64,000 bases of DNA, taken from contig NZ_RZNH01000013.1 in the NCBI RefSeq assembly GCF_013141825.1, positions 48,106-112,105 of the forward strand, written 5' to 3'. The stretch comes from Marinifilum caeruleilacunae (GTDB lineage Bacteria > Bacteroidota > Bacteroidia > Bacteroidales > Marinifilaceae). Below the pieces are notes generated by a model that saw only the letters and a list, made by a program, of their open reading frames with translations, had not been told where the DNA came from and did not search any database. The first letter of the stretch is position 1. Every line of letters starts with the position of its first letter. A program made the position numbers and the translations under genes. This document shows, one piece after another, positions 16,701 to 27,266 of the stretch.

Positions 16701-18817
16701 TGCCAATAAAAAAAGATATCATATGGCGAGTTGGTTTGGTGTATGCAGTTGTAATGTTTTTTGCATTAATGATTGTAGGACGCGTTGTGACCTTACAACT
16801 CTTCGAAGGTGATTACTGGAGAGGAAAGGCACAAAAAATATCCCAGCGCGATGTAACCGTTCATGCAAATCGGGGTGATATCTGTGCCGAAGATGGACGT
16901 TTGTTGGCTACCTCATTGCCCTACTATCAGATACGAATGGACTTTAGAGCTTCGGGTTTAAGCGATGAAGTTTTTAAATCGAAAGTTGATTCTTTGGCTT
17001 TATGCCTGTCGAAATTTTTCGGAGATAAATCGAAAAGTGAGTATCGTCGCTTGTTGTGGAATTCCAAATACAAGAAGAAATCGAATCGATATGTTCTGAT
17101 CAATCGCCGTAAGGTGAATTATAACGAGCTAAAAATTTTAAAAACTTTTCCGCTTTTCCGCCTGGGTAAGAACAAAGGTGGATTAATTTGCGAACAAGAG
17201 AACATCAGAAGACAACCTCACAGAAATCTTGCCACCAGAACCATTGGTTATCTGAATAAGGAAGATAACGACGAATTGGTTGGTAGAGTTGGAATGGAAG
17301 GAGCCTTTGAAAGTGAATTGAAAGGGGTTGATGGTGTGAGTGTCATGCAAAAAATGTCGGGCCGATGGTTGCCAGTGAATATGGTAGAACCAAAAGATGG
17401 CAACGACTTGATTACGACCATTGATGTCAATTATCAGGATGTGGCTGAAACAGCCTTGTATCATCAGCTGGTGAAATATAATGCGCATCACGGATCGGCC
17501 ATTTTGATGGAAGTGAAAACCGGGGCCATTAAGGCCATTGCCAATATAGGTTACGACGAGAAGAAAAAAATCTATCGGGAAATGTACAACTATGCCATTG
17601 GTGAGGCAACCGAGCCAGGTTCCACCTTTAAGCTGGCATCGATGATGGCTCTGCTCGAAGATGGTTATGTTGGGCCTATGGATTCAGTAGATACAGGCAA
17701 TGGTGTTTATCGTTTCTACAATGCCAGGATGAGAGATTCACACCATGGTGGATATGGAAAGATTACCGTTCAGGATGCTTTTGAAAAATCATCCAATGTT
17801 GGAATTTCACGTTTGGTGGATGAACATTACAAAAACAAACCACGATCATTCATTCAGCGCTTGTACAGTTTCCGATTGAATGAGCCACTTGGAATAGAAA
17901 TCAAAGGAGAAGGAATCCCAAAAATTAAATACCCGGATGATCCAACCTGGTCGGGAATTTCATTGCCATGGATGTCGATTGGGTATTCGGTTCATCAAAC
18001 TCCTTTGCAGACTTTGACTTTTTACAATGCCATTGCAAATGATGGTAAAATGATGAAGCCGAAATTTGTCAAGGAAATCAAGTATCATGGAGAAGTACTC
18101 TCTAGTTTTGATGAGGAAGTTTTGGAATCGTCGATTTGTTCCAATCAGACATTGGAAACGGTACAGAATATGCTAGAAGGCGTGGTGCTTAGGGGAACTG
18201 CCAGGAATTTAAGAAACTCAAACTACAAAATTGCCGGAAAAACCGGAACCGCTCAAATTGCAGATGGAAAGAAAGGATACGGACATAAGGTATACCAGGC
18301 ATCATTCGTAGGGTATTTTCCTGCTGATGATCCGATGTACTCTTGCATTGTGGTAATTAATCGACCGAATAAGACCAAAGGATTTTACGGAAACCAGGTT
18401 GCTGGTCCGGTTTTTAAAACCATTGCCGATAAGGTGTATGCCATGAGTTACTCTATGCACCCCGAAAAGGAAAATGAGGAGGAAGAAGGTCCAAAGGTTC
18501 CGGTTTCTCTTAATGGAAGCAAAGACGATTTGGATGTGGTTTTTGATGATCTGAATATTGAAATTACAAATCAGGAAATACAAACGGAATGGGTTGTTAC
18601 CTCGCGTAAAGACTCGGTGATTGAATACAAATACCGGAGGGTGAAAGACTTTTTGGTGCCAAATGTGAAAGGAATGGGTTTACAAGATGCATTGTACATT
18701 TTAGAGAATGTAGGCTTGCAGGTAAATGTTCGTGGAGTTGGATCTGTTTCAAAACAATCCTTACGACCAGGTTCTAACTTTCGTTCCGGAGATAGAATAA
18801 CAATTGATTTATCTTAA
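16700..18817 (+). CDS. ftsI: Division-specific transpeptidase FtsI (class B PBP with PASTA domain)
   Basis: 705 residues from a GTG start that overlaps the ftsL stop. One N-terminal membrane helix (about 10-29), a PBP dimerisation domain, a transpeptidase domain and one C-terminal PASTA domain (about 645-705, beginning DFLVPNVKGM). Active-site motifs are complete: S308-T-F-K311, SSN in FEKSSNVGIS and KTG at 514-516. It cross-links septal peptidoglycan with FtsW. The PASTA tail resembles SpoVD/PBP2x more than E. coli FtsI and is common in Bacteroidota. Ten bases precede murE. Confidence 0.96.
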   Translation: MPIKKDIIWRVGLVYAVVMFFALMIVGRVVTLQLFEGDYWRGKAQKISQRDVTVHANRGDICAEDGRLLATSLPYYQIRMDFRASGLSDEVFKSKVDSLALCLSKFFGDKSKSEYRRLLWNSKYKKKSNRYVLINRRKVNYNELKILKTFPLFRLGKNKGGLICEQENIRRQPHRNLATRTIGYLNKEDNDELVGRVGMEGAFESELKGVDGVSVMQKMSGRWLPVNMVEPKDGNDLITTIDVNYQDVAETALYHQLVKYNAHHGSAILMEVKTGAIKAIANIGYDEKKKIYREMYNYAIGEATEPGSTFKLASMMALLEDGYVGPMDSVDTGNGVYRFYNARMRDSHHGGYGKITVQDAFEKSSNVGISRLVDEHYKNKPRSFIQRLYSFRLNEPLGIEIKGEGIPKIKYPDDPTWSGISLPWMSIGYSVHQTPLQTLTFYNAIANDGKMMKPKFVKEIKYHGEVLSSFDEEVLESSICSNQTLETVQNMLEGVVLRGTARNLRNSNYKIAGKTGTAQIADGKKGYGHKVYQASFVGYFPADDPMYSCIVVINRPNKTKGFYGNQVAGPVFKTIADKVYAMSYSMHPEKENEEEEGPKVPVSLNGSKDDLDVVFDDLNIEITNQEIQTEWVVTSRKDSVIEYKYRRVKDFLVPNVKGMGLQDALYILENVGLQVNVRGVGSVSKQSLRPGSNFRSGDRITIDLS

Positions 18818-18827
18818 AGACTAAGAT

Positions 18828-20285
18828 ATGAGTATGAATTTAAATGAACTTTTTAGTTCGGTTAAAATAGGAAGCCTAAAAGGGAAAAGTGATGTTGAGA
18901 TTAACAGCATACAATTTGATTCCCGAAAGGTTGAGGAGGGAGATTTATTTGTAGCCTGCAGGGGTACAATTAGTGATGGACATCAGTTTATTGGAAAAGC
19001 TGAAAGTAAAGGAGCCAAGGTAATTGTTTGTGAAGAGTTGCCAGAGGTTACCAATTCAGAAATTACCTATGTTATTGTTGAAGATTCCTTAGCCGTTTTA
19101 TCGGTATTGGCACACAATTACTATGGAAAACCAACAGAAGGAATTCAGTTGGTTGGTGTAACAGGTACGAATGGAAAAACTACAATTGCAACTTTGTTGT
19201 ACCGACTTTTTAAGAAGCTGGGTTACAAGGTTGGATTGCTTTCAACCGTAAGAAACTACGTTAATGAGAAAGAGATTGTGGCCACTCATACAACACCTGA
19301 TCCTTTGCAACTGAATGCTTTGCTGGCCGATATGATTGAGGAGGGCTGTGAATTTTGCTTTATGGAAGTGAGCTCGCATGCTATCGATCAGAAACGTGTA
19401 GGTGCATTGCAATTTAAAGGTGGAATTTTTACCAACATCACTCACGATCATCTGGATTACCACAAAACGTTTGATGCTTACTTAAAAGTAAAAAAACGCT
19501 TTTTCGATGATTTGGATAAAACTTCTTTTGCCATTAGCAATGCCGATGATAAAAACGGAAAACTGATGCTGCAGAATACCAAAGCTCATAAGTTTTTGTA
19601 TTCATCAAGATCTTTTGCAGATTTTCGATGCAGAATTTTGGAAAAACATTTTACCGGGATGCTTCTGGAAATTGATGGCGTAGAAACCTGGACCAATTTT
19701 ATTGGCGATTTTAATGCCCATAACCTCTTGGCAGTGTATGCAGCAGCGCGTTTGCTTAACCAGGATAAGGAGGAAGTTCTTCGTGGAATTAGCGAATTGA
19801 CTTCGGTAGATGGACGATTTGAGAGCATCATATCACCGGAAGGGGTAATGGCAATTGTAGATTATGCTCATACACCTGACGCCTTGAAGAATGTTCTTGA
19901 AACCATAGAAGCATTACGAACAAGAAATGAACAGGTAATTACCGTTGTGGGTTGTGGAGGCGATCGTGATAAAACCAAACGACCAACAATGGCAAAAATC
20001 AGTGCCAACTTAAGCGATAAGGTGATTTTAACCTCCGATAATCCAAGATCAGAAGATCCTGACCAGATTATTTCGGATATGAAGGTAGGTGTTGATGCCA
20101 GCAATCTTCGAAAAGTATTGGCAATTACGGATAGAAAAGAAGCCATTCGTACAGCATGTATGTTGGCTCAAAAAGGAGATATTATCCTTGTGGCTGGAAA
20201 AGGGCATGAAGATTACCAGGAAATTAAAGGAGTGAAACATCATTTTGATGATAAAGAAGTAATACAAGAAATTTTTAAACTGTAA
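18828..20285 (+). CDS. murE: UDP-MurNAc-tripeptide synthetase MurE (meso-DAP adding)
   Basis: 485 residues, standard length. Adds the third residue to UDP-MurNAc-L-Ala-D-Glu using ATP. The ATP loop [10 protein letters not shown] lies at about 110-119. The DNPRSEDP motif (D404-N-P-R407) is the signature of enzymes that choose meso-diaminopimelate rather than lysine, so the peptidoglycan is predicted to be of the mDAP type. Mur ligase N-terminal, central and C-terminal domains are all present. Located between ftsI and mraY, two bases before mraY, which is the normal order. Confidence 0.97.
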   Translation: MSMNLNELFSSVKIGSLKGKSDVEINSIQFDSRKVEEGDLFVACRGTISDGHQFIGKAESKGAKVIVCEELPEVTNSEITYVIVEDSLAVLSVLAHNYYGKPTEGIQLVGVTGTNGKTTIATLLYRLFKKLGYKVGLLSTVRNYVNEKEIVATHTTPDPLQLNALLADMIEEGCEFCFMEVSSHAIDQKRVGALQFKGGIFTNITHDHLDYHKTFDAYLKVKKRFFDDLDKTSFAISNADDKNGKLMLQNTKAHKFLYSSRSFADFRCRILEKHFTGMLLEIDGVETWTNFIGDFNAHNLLAVYAAARLLNQDKEEVLRGISELTSVDGRFESIISPEGVMAIVDYAHTPDALKNVLETIEALRTRNEQVITVVGCGGDRDKTKRPTMAKISANLSDKVILTSDNPRSEDPDQIISDMKVGVDASNLRKVLAITDRKEAIRTACMLAQKGDIILVAGKGHEDYQEIKGVKHHFDDKEVIQEIFKL

Positions 20286-20287
20286 GT

Positions 20288-21541
20288 ATGTTTTATTATT
20301 TGTTCAGATATCTAAATCAGTTAGATTTTCCGGGAGCGGGAATGTTCGATTACATTTCATTTCGTGCTGCCATGGCAATCATGTTGTCACTGTTTATTTC
20401 GACAGTGTTCGGGAAGAAAATCATTTTATTACTTCAAAAGCAACAAATTGGCGAAATCGTTCGTGATTTAGGCCTTGCAGGTCAGCTAGAGAAAAAAGGA
20501 ACTCCAACCATGGGTGGAATCATTATCATTATCTCCATTCTGATTCCTGTACTGCTTTTCGCCAAATTGGAAAATACTTACATCATACTCATGGTGATTA
20601 CCACTGTATGGCTTGGCTTTATTGGTTTTGTTGATGATTACATAAAAGTTTTCAAGAAAGATAAAGAAGGCTTAAAAGGAAGATTTAAAGTTGCCGGTCA
20701 AATTGGACTGGGATTAATTGTTGGGTTGACGCTTTACTTAAGCGACGATGTAGTGATACGTGAGAAAGCTGATATCGACGAAATTGGCGTGCAGACAGAA
20801 TTGGTTGACGAAGGATTTACTTCTGAACAGCCAGGTACAACCCGATTAACAACCGATGTAAAGTCGACCAAAACAACCATACCATTCTTTAAAAACAATG
20901 AGTTTGATTATGAATACCTGGTAAGTTTTGCGGGAGAGCATTCTCCGAAACTGGCCTGGTTGGTGTTCATCATTATCACCATATTTATTGTTACGGCAGT
21001 ATCGAATGGTGCAAATATTACCGATGGTTTGGATGGATTGGCAACCGGATCGTCAGCCATTATCGGAGCAACCCTGGGAATTTTGGCCTATGTATCGGGT
21101 CACGTGGTGTATGCCGACTATTTAAATATCATGTACATTCCAAACTCGGGCGAATTGGTGGTGTTTATCGCAGCATTTATTGGTGCTACCATTGGATTTA
21201 TGTGGTACAATTCATTTCCGGCTCAGGTTTTCATGGGCGATACCGGAAGTTTATCCTTAGGAGGAATTATTGCAGTCTTTGCAATCATCATACATAAAGA
21301 ATTGTTGATTCCTATTTTGTGTGGAATCTTTTTAGTTGAGAATATTTCAGTAATGATGCAAGTTTCATGGTTCAAGTATACCAGGAAGAAATACGGAGAA
21401 GGCCGAAGAATTTTTAGAATGGCGCCATTGCATCATCACTATCAGATGAAAGGATATCCTGAACCAAAAATTGTAACTCGTTTTTGGATCATTGGAATTT
21501 TCCTTGCGGTAATCACAATTGTAACTCTTAAGATTCGCTAA
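20288..21541 (+). CDS. mraY: Phospho-MurNAc-pentapeptide transferase MraY
   Basis: 417 residues, about 55 more than E. coli MraY. Multi-pass membrane enzyme that transfers phospho-MurNAc-pentapeptide to undecaprenyl phosphate, making lipid I. Catalytic-region motifs visible: [47 protein letters not shown] and the histidine-rich [11 protein letters not shown]. The extra length is a charged stretch at about residues 155-205 between two helices (an acidic segment beginning [16 protein letters not shown]), probably a periplasmic loop; longer MraY forms are usual in Bacteroidota. Followed after 5 bases by murD. Confidence 0.97.
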   Translation: MFYYLFRYLNQLDFPGAGMFDYISFRAAMAIMLSLFISTVFGKKIILLLQKQQIGEIVRDLGLAGQLEKKGTPTMGGIIIIISILIPVLLFAKLENTYIILMVITTVWLGFIGFVDDYIKVFKKDKEGLKGRFKVAGQIGLGLIVGLTLYLSDDVVIREKADIDEIGVQTELVDEGFTSEQPGTTRLTTDVKSTKTTIPFFKNNEFDYEYLVSFAGEHSPKLAWLVFIIITIFIVTAVSNGANITDGLDGLATGSSAIIGATLGILAYVSGHVVYADYLNIMYIPNSGELVVFIAAFIGATIGFMWYNSFPAQVFMGDTGSLSLGGIIAVFAIIIHKELLIPILCGIFLVENISVMMQVSWFKYTRKKYGEGRRIFRMAPLHHHYQMKGYPEPKIVTRFWIIGIFLAVITIVTLKIR

Positions 21542-21546
21542 GCGAT

Positions 21547-22884
21547 ATGGCAAATAGAATTGTGATACTTGGAGGAGGAGAAAGTGGGGTTGGAGCGGCA
21601 GTTCTTGCTCAGGCTAAAGGTTTTGAGGTGTTTGTTTCTGATTTGGGGAAAATCAGCGCCAAATACCGAACTGCACTACAGGAGTACAAAATCGACTTTG
21701 AAGAAGAAAAACACAGTAAAGAGCTTATCCTTTCGGCCCATGAAGTGATCAAGAGTCCCGGGATACCCGATAAGGCACCACTGATTGTGGAGCTTAAAAA
21801 CAAAGGAATACCTGTAATTTCGGAAATCGAATTTGCAGGAAGATATACAAAAGCCAAAATGATATGCATAACAGGAAGTAATGGGAAAACCACAACCACC
21901 TTAATGCTATATCACATGTTGAAAAAAGCCGGACTAAATGTGGGTTTGGCTGGCAATGTTGGCAATAGCCTTGCCTGGCAGGTGGCTGAAAAAAACTTCG
22001 ATCACTATGTGGTTGAATTGAGCAGTTTTCAGCTGGATGGAATGTACCAGTTCAAAGCTGATATTGCCATACTATTGAATATTACGCCCGATCATTTGGA
22101 TCGGTACGATTATAAAATGCAGAACTATGTCGATTCGAAATTTCGAATTACACAAAACCTTACAGAAAATGATGCTTTTGTGTATTGCTCCGATGATGAA
22201 ATCATTGGCAAAGAGATGGAGAATTGGAACTCTAGGGCTCAGTTGTTCCCATTTTCGGTAAATGAAGAACTGAAAAATGGCGGATATCTCGAGAACGAAT
22301 TGTTAACAATTGATTGTAACGAATACAAAATATCTATGGATAAAAAGGATTTATCATTACCAGGAATACACAATGTTTATAACTCACTGGCATCGGGAAT
22401 TGCAGGAAGTGTCCTGCGAATCAGAAAAGATGTGATTCGTGAGAGCTTAAGCGACTTTCAAGGTGTAAACCACCGATTGGAAAAAGTTGTGAAAGTTCGT
22501 GGTATTCAATTTATCAACGACTCAAAAGCCACAAATATCAATTCAACCTGGTATGCTTTGGAAAGCATGGAAGAACCTGTAGTTTGGATTGTTGGCGGGG
22601 TTGATAAAGGAAATGATTATTCTGTCCTTTTTGATTTGGTAGATGAAAAAGTAAAAGGAATTGTGTGTTTGGGTATCGATAACACCAAGATTCATGAAGC
22701 TTTTGACGGTAAGGTTGAAACCATTGTGGATGCCGACTCTATGGAAAAAGCAGTAAAACTATCTTACGAGATAGCAAATAAAGATGAGGTTGTGTTGTTA
22801 TCGCCTGCATGTGCAAGTTTCGATCTGTTTCAATCGTACGAAGATCGTGGCGATCAATTTAAGGAAGAAGTAAGAAACTTATAA
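21547..22884 (+). CDS. murD: UDP-MurNAc-L-alanine:D-glutamate ligase MurD
   Basis: 445 residues. ATP-dependent ligase adding D-Glu to UDP-MurNAc-L-Ala. An N-terminal Rossmann-like UDP-binding domain begins MANRIVILGGGESGVG. The ATP loop ICITGSNGKTTTT lies at about 108-120. Central motifs LNITPDHLDRYD and NDSKATN follow. This last motif, with its DSKATN sequence, distinguishes MurD from the other Mur ligases. Cytoplasmic, acting just before murE in the pathway although encoded after it. Ten bases separate it from ftsW. Confidence 0.96.
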   Translation: MANRIVILGGGESGVGAAVLAQAKGFEVFVSDLGKISAKYRTALQEYKIDFEEEKHSKELILSAHEVIKSPGIPDKAPLIVELKNKGIPVISEIEFAGRYTKAKMICITGSNGKTTTTLMLYHMLKKAGLNVGLAGNVGNSLAWQVAEKNFDHYVVELSSFQLDGMYQFKADIAILLNITPDHLDRYDYKMQNYVDSKFRITQNLTENDAFVYCSDDEIIGKEMENWNSRAQLFPFSVNEELKNGGYLENELLTIDCNEYKISMDKKDLSLPGIHNVYNSLASGIAGSVLRIRKDVIRESLSDFQGVNHRLEKVVKVRGIQFINDSKATNINSTWYALESMEEPVVWIVGGVDKGNDYSVLFDLVDEKVKGIVCLGIDNTKIHEAFDGKVETIVDADSMEKAVKLSYEIANKDEVVLLSPACASFDLFQSYEDRGDQFKEEVRNL

Positions 22885-22894
22885 TATAAGCTAG

Positions 22895-24085
22895 ATGGAG
22901 AGCTGGTTATCAAGGATAATAAATTGGATAAGAAACCCCAGGTTAAGAGGTGATAAGGTGATTTGGATTATCATTTTGCTTCTATCTTTGGTTTCCCTAC
23001 TTGTGGTGTACAGTTCTACCGGAACTCTTGCATACAAAGTAAGAGGAGGCAATACTTCCTACTTCCTGATTAAACAGCTGGTTCTTCTGGGAGGGTGTTT
23101 CTTTATCATGTACATTGTGCATGCCATGCCACACCGCTACTATTCCAGTTTTGCGAATATTGTGCTGATAATTTCCATCGGAATGCTCATACTCGCCAAG
23201 CTTATTGGTACTAACCTGAACGATGCTTCGCGTTGGATCACAATTCCTGGGATCGGATTTAATTTTCAACCCTCCGAATTGGCAAAACTTGCGTTGATAT
23301 TGCATGTTTCGAGGACCTTATCCCGCTTTCAGGGAAAACTAGGCTGCAGCAAAGATGCTTTTATCCGTTTAATTGTACCCATAGGTGTTGTTTGTTTACT
23401 GATATTCTTAGATGACTTTTCAACCTCGGTATTGTTGGGTGGAATTTGCTATATACTAATGTTTATTGGTAGAGTTGCCTATAAGTATTTACTGGGAAGC
23501 ATCGCCGCGGTTTTGTTGGTTTTGGTGCTACTTATCGCATTGGCTCCGGTAATTCCAAGTTTAGGGCGTGTGCAAACGGTTCGTAGTCGTATCGAGAACT
23601 TTTTCAACGAAGAAAGAAGCATAAACAACAACCAAAACTACCAGGTAGAACAAGCAAAAATTGCTGTTGTTTCCGGTGGAATTTTTGGAAAAATGCCTGG
23701 CAACAGTACACAGCGAAACTTTTTACCACATCCATATTCCGATTTTATTTATGCCATTATTCTGGAAGAAATGGGATGGATTGGTGGATTTGGGATTCTT
23801 GCTCTCTACCTATTTCTGCTCTATCGGGCAGGAATTATCGTTCGGAAATGTAGTAGGACATTCCCCGCATTTCTGGTCATCGGCTTAACCCTGAGTATTG
23901 TATTTCAGGCTCTGACCAATATGGCAGTTTCGGTAAATTTAATTCCTGTAACAGGACAGCCGTTGCCATTGGTAAGTATGGGAGGAACATCGCTGATATT
24001 TACCAGTGCTGCCTTTGGAATGATATTAAGTGTGAGCAATTGGGCAAACGAAGAAGAAAAAAGATTGAATGAAGCAGAAAGTTAA
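22895..24085 (+). CDS. ftsW: Septal peptidoglycan polymerase FtsW (SEDS family)
   Basis: 396 residues with about ten membrane helices. SEDS-family glycosyltransferase that polymerises lipid II at the septum together with the FtsI encoded upstream. Family features: the first helix region with VVYSSTGTLAY, the large loop with RWITIPGIGFNFQPSELAKL (the conserved RWI...QPSE segment), and the C-terminal LPLVSMGGTSL. It overlaps the start of murG by 17 bases, so the two are translationally linked. The call over the elongation homolog RodA rests on its place in the dcw cluster. Confidence 0.95.
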   Translation: MESWLSRIINWIRNPRLRGDKVIWIIILLLSLVSLLVVYSSTGTLAYKVRGGNTSYFLIKQLVLLGGCFFIMYIVHAMPHRYYSSFANIVLIISIGMLILAKLIGTNLNDASRWITIPGIGFNFQPSELAKLALILHVSRTLSRFQGKLGCSKDAFIRLIVPIGVVCLLIFLDDFSTSVLLGGICYILMFIGRVAYKYLLGSIAAVLLVLVLLIALAPVIPSLGRVQTVRSRIENFFNEERSINNNQNYQVEQAKIAVVSGGIFGKMPGNSTQRNFLPHPYSDFIYAIILEEMGWIGGFGILALYLFLLYRAGIIVRKCSRTFPAFLVIGLTLSIVFQALTNMAVSVNLIPVTGQPLPLVSMGGTSLIFTSAAFGMILSVSNWANEEEKRLNEAES

Positions 24086-25169
24086 AATAATAGTTAGCGG
24101 TGGAGGAACGGGTGGACATATCTATCCGGCAATTTCTATTGCCAATGCCTTAAAACAAAAGCATAGCGATTGCGAAATACTATTCGTTGGTGCCGAAGGT
24201 AAAATGGAAATGGAAAAAGTTCCTGCTGCTGGATACGATATAGTTGGATTGCCGATTAGAGGCCTACAGAGAAGTTTTTCAAAAGAGAACTTAAAGTTTT
24301 TCTCGCGCTTGTTGAAAAGCATTTGGCAGGCAAAGGCTATTGTAAAAGGTTTTCAGCCCGATGCAGTAGTTGGAGTTGGTGGTTATGCCAGTGGTCCGTT
24401 ATTGCATGTGGCCGCTAAGTTAGGAGTTCCGGCCTTAATACAGGAACAAAACTCATATGCAGGAATCACCAATAAACTATTGGCTAAAAAGGCCAAAAAG
24501 ATATGTGTTGCCTATGAAGGAATGGAACGCTTTTTTCCCAAAGAAAAAATTGTAATGACAGGGAATCCTGTTCGCAAAGACTTACTGGAAATTGAATCGA
24601 AAAAAGCAGAAGCATTAGAATATTTCAATCTGGAAAAAGATAAGAAAACAATATTGATTGTAGGAGGCAGCCTTGGAGCAAGAACCATAAACAATAGTGT
24701 GCTGAAATCATTGGAGACCATTTCGAAATCGAGCGTGCAGATTATATGGCAAACCGGGAAATTCTACATTGAGAAGGTGAAAAAGGAGCTTGAAAATTGG
24801 GATTTACCTGATGTGAAAGTTAGCGATTTCCTAAGTAGAATGGACCTGGCTTATGCTGCCGCGGATATTGTAATTTCAAGAGCTGGAGCGGGAACCATTT
24901 CTGAACTTTGCCTGGTTGAAAAGGCCTGTATTTTAGTACCATCACCTAATGTTTCGGAAGATCACCAAACCAAAAATGCAATGGCCCTGGTAAATAAGGA
25001 TGCAGCAATAATGGTTAAAGATATAGAAGCCGAAGAGATGTTAATACCACAGGCTTTAGAATTGATAAAAAATGAAGAAAAATGTGCAGTGCTGGCTAAA
25101 AACTGTAAGTTGTTGGCTAAGCCAGATGCAGCAGATGATATAGCAGAACACATTCTAGCAATGATTTAA
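24069..25169 (+). CDS. murG: Lipid II-forming GlcNAc transferase MurG
   Basis: 366 residues. Adds GlcNAc from UDP-GlcNAc to lipid I at the inner face of the membrane. GT-B fold with the glycine-rich loops that define MurG: VSGGGTGGHIYPA near the N-terminus (first G loop), VGVGGYASGP (second) and IVGGSLGART (third). The donor-binding block SRAGAGTISELCLVEKACILVP is also clear. The start codon lies 17 bases inside ftsW, and murC follows after one base. Confidence 0.97.
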   Translation: MKQKVKIIVSGGGTGGHIYPAISIANALKQKHSDCEILFVGAEGKMEMEKVPAAGYDIVGLPIRGLQRSFSKENLKFFSRLLKSIWQAKAIVKGFQPDAVVGVGGYASGPLLHVAAKLGVPALIQEQNSYAGITNKLLAKKAKKICVAYEGMERFFPKEKIVMTGNPVRKDLLEIESKKAEALEYFNLEKDKKTILIVGGSLGARTINNSVLKSLETISKSSVQIIWQTGKFYIEKVKKELENWDLPDVKVSDFLSRMDLAYAAADIVISRAGAGTISELCLVEKACILVPSPNVSEDHQTKNAMALVNKDAAIMVKDIEAEEMLIPQALELIKNEEKCAVLAKNCKLLAKPDAADDIAEHILAMI

Positions 25170-25170
25170 T

Positions 25171-26541
25171 ATGAAGTTAGAAGATTTTAAAAATATTTAT
25201 TTCGTTGGCATCGGTGGAATTGGAATGAGTGCAATTGCACGATACTTTCATTCTATCGAAAAGAATGTATATGGATATGATCGAACATCTACCAAATTAA
25301 CTGGTGAGTTAATTGAGGAAGGAATTCAGATTACCTTCGAGGATGATTTGGATACCATTCCAAATCAATATCTGAATAAAGAGAATACTTTGGTGGTATT
25401 TACTCCTGCCATTCCAAAGGATCATCAGCAATTAAGCTACTTTAGACTCAATGGTTTCACCATCATGAAACGTTCACAAGTTTTAGGCTTACTATCCGAC
25501 GATTTGAATGGAGTAGGAATTGCAGGAACGCATGGGAAAACTACGGTTTCAACCATTACAGCTCACATTTTTAAAACTTCCCAAATGGGATGCAATGCCT
25601 TTTTGGGAGGCATATCCAGAAACTATCAATCGAATCTGTTATTGACAAAGGAAAGCCCTTGGGTAATTTTGGAGGCCGATGAGTTCGACAGATCATTTTT
25701 ACAGCTTCACCCAAAAATTGCCCTGATTACCTCAATGGATGCGGATCATCTCGACATTTATGGCGATAAATCTGAATTGGAGAAAAGTTTCCATGAGTAT
25801 GCCGGGCAGATTAAGAAGGATGGAATTTTAGTCCATAAAAAAGGACTTGATCTCAAAAATATAGAAGTAGAAAAGTATACTTATTCTCTACACGATACGG
25901 CAGATTATTATGCTCAAAATCTGACTTTGGTTGAAGGCTTCTATGAGTTTGACCTGGTACATCCGAAAGGAGTATTTGAGAAACTACAATTCTCATATCC
26001 TGGAAAAATTAATGTTGAAAATGCCATTGGAGCTTGTAGTGTAGCCATTCTTGCCGGGGTAAAGGAAGAGGAAATAAGAGCTGCTTTATCATCTTTTAAA
26101 GGAGTACGGAGAAGATTTGATTATCAAATTAGAGAAGATAACCTGGTATTTATTGATGATTATGCCCATCATCCAAAGGAATTAAAAGAGAGCATTTCGT
26201 CGGTACGCGATATCTATCCGAACAAGAAAATTAGTGGAATTTTTCAACCACATCTTTATACCAGGACACGAGATTTTGCTGAAGGATTTGCTGAGAGTTT
26301 AAGTTTGCTGGATGAGGTGATTCTTCTGGATATTTATCCGGCAAGGGAATTGCCAATTGAGGGTGTCGATTCAAAAATGATCATGAAAAACATTAGTGTA
26401 CCGGTTAGTCTGTGCGCAAAGGATGATCTGCTGGATTTGTTAAAAGAAAAAAAACTTGAGGTACTCCTGACATTGGGAGCAGGAGATATAGATAAATTGG
26501 TTGAACCAATTAAAAATATGTTGATAGAAAAAGATGCTTAG
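25171..26541 (+). CDS. murC: UDP-N-acetylmuramate:L-alanine ligase MurC
   Basis: 456 residues. ATP-dependent addition of L-Ala to UDP-MurNAc, the first peptide step. N-terminal dinucleotide-type fold FVGIGGIGMSAIARYF, ATP loop GIAGTHGKTTVST (about 110-122; the H in GTHGKT is typical of MurC and Mpl), EADEFDRSF and the late motif FIDDYAHHPKELK. In Bacteroidota MurC and Mpl look alike; position between murG and ftsQ supports MurC. It overlaps the ftsQ start by 8 bases. Confidence 0.95.
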   Translation: MKLEDFKNIYFVGIGGIGMSAIARYFHSIEKNVYGYDRTSTKLTGELIEEGIQITFEDDLDTIPNQYLNKENTLVVFTPAIPKDHQQLSYFRLNGFTIMKRSQVLGLLSDDLNGVGIAGTHGKTTVSTITAHIFKTSQMGCNAFLGGISRNYQSNLLLTKESPWVILEADEFDRSFLQLHPKIALITSMDADHLDIYGDKSELEKSFHEYAGQIKKDGILVHKKGLDLKNIEVEKYTYSLHDTADYYAQNLTLVEGFYEFDLVHPKGVFEKLQFSYPGKINVENAIGACSVAILAGVKEEEIRAALSSFKGVRRRFDYQIREDNLVFIDDYAHHPKELKESISSVRDIYPNKKISGIFQPHLYTRTRDFAEGFAESLSLLDEVILLDIYPARELPIEGVDSKMIMKNISVPVSLCAKDDLLDLLKEKKLEVLLTLGAGDIDKLVEPIKNMLIEKDA

Positions 26542-27265
26542 AAAAATTACTGTCATATTAATTTGGATATCATTGCTTGGCTATTTGCTGGTGAGCTTTT
26601 CATTTGTAAATGAGAAGAAAGATGCCATTGTTCTGCATGATATAAAAGTGAAGATTAAGGACAGTATCGACAGTGGATTTGTAAGCAATAAGGATGTTGA
26701 GAAAATTGTTAAAAAGCAATATCCCGATTGGGAAGGAAATTCGGTATACGCTATCAATAAAGAAATATTAGAAGAAAAGATTAACCAGGTGCCGTACGTA
26801 AAGAAATCGGAAGTGTATAGTTCTTTAACCGGAAATTTAGTCGTTGAAATACACCAAAGAAACCCTATAGTCCGAGTTTTGCATGGTCGTGGATATTATA
26901 TTGATGAGGAAGGTAAGAAAATGCCATTGTCCAGGAAATTTACATCAAGGGTTTTGGTGGTTTCGGGGGCAGTAAATGAGCAATTGATAAAAGAAGAGCT
27001 TTTCGATTTGGTAAAATTTATTACAAATGATGAATTTTGGAGGTCGCAAATCACTCAAATCTATGTTACCAGTGGGAAAGAGTATATTTTGGTTCCCCGG
27101 GTTGGTGCACATAAAATTGAGTTGGGACGAATAGATAATTACCAAAAGAAATTCAAGAAGTTGTATGCCTTGTACACCGATGGTTTTACAAAAACCGGGT
27201 GGAACAAATACAAAAGAATCAATCTGAAATACGAAAATCAGGTGGTTTGTACAAAAAAGAACTAG
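26534..27265 (+). CDS. ftsQ: Cell division protein FtsQ/DivIB-like
   Basis: 243 residues: a short cytoplasmic tail, one membrane helix (about 5-25, KITVILIWISLLGYLLVSF) and a periplasmic region. That region begins with a POTRA-like part (about 38-105) containing V-K-K-S-E-V and the strand pair LVVEIHQRNPIVRV, which is well conserved in FtsQ. It links with FtsL and FtsB to control septal synthesis by FtsWI. Start overlaps murC by 8 bases, and one base separates the stop from ftsA, so the whole block is tightly coupled. Confidence 0.92.
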   Translation: MLRKITVILIWISLLGYLLVSFSFVNEKKDAIVLHDIKVKIKDSIDSGFVSNKDVEKIVKKQYPDWEGNSVYAINKEILEEKINQVPYVKKSEVYSSLTGNLVVEIHQRNPIVRVLHGRGYYIDEEGKKMPLSRKFTSRVLVVSGAVNEQLIKEELFDLVKFITNDEFWRSQITQIYVTSGKEYILVPRVGAHKIELGRIDNYQKKFKKLYALYTDGFTKTGWNKYKRINLKYENQVVCTKKN

Positions 27266-27266
27266 A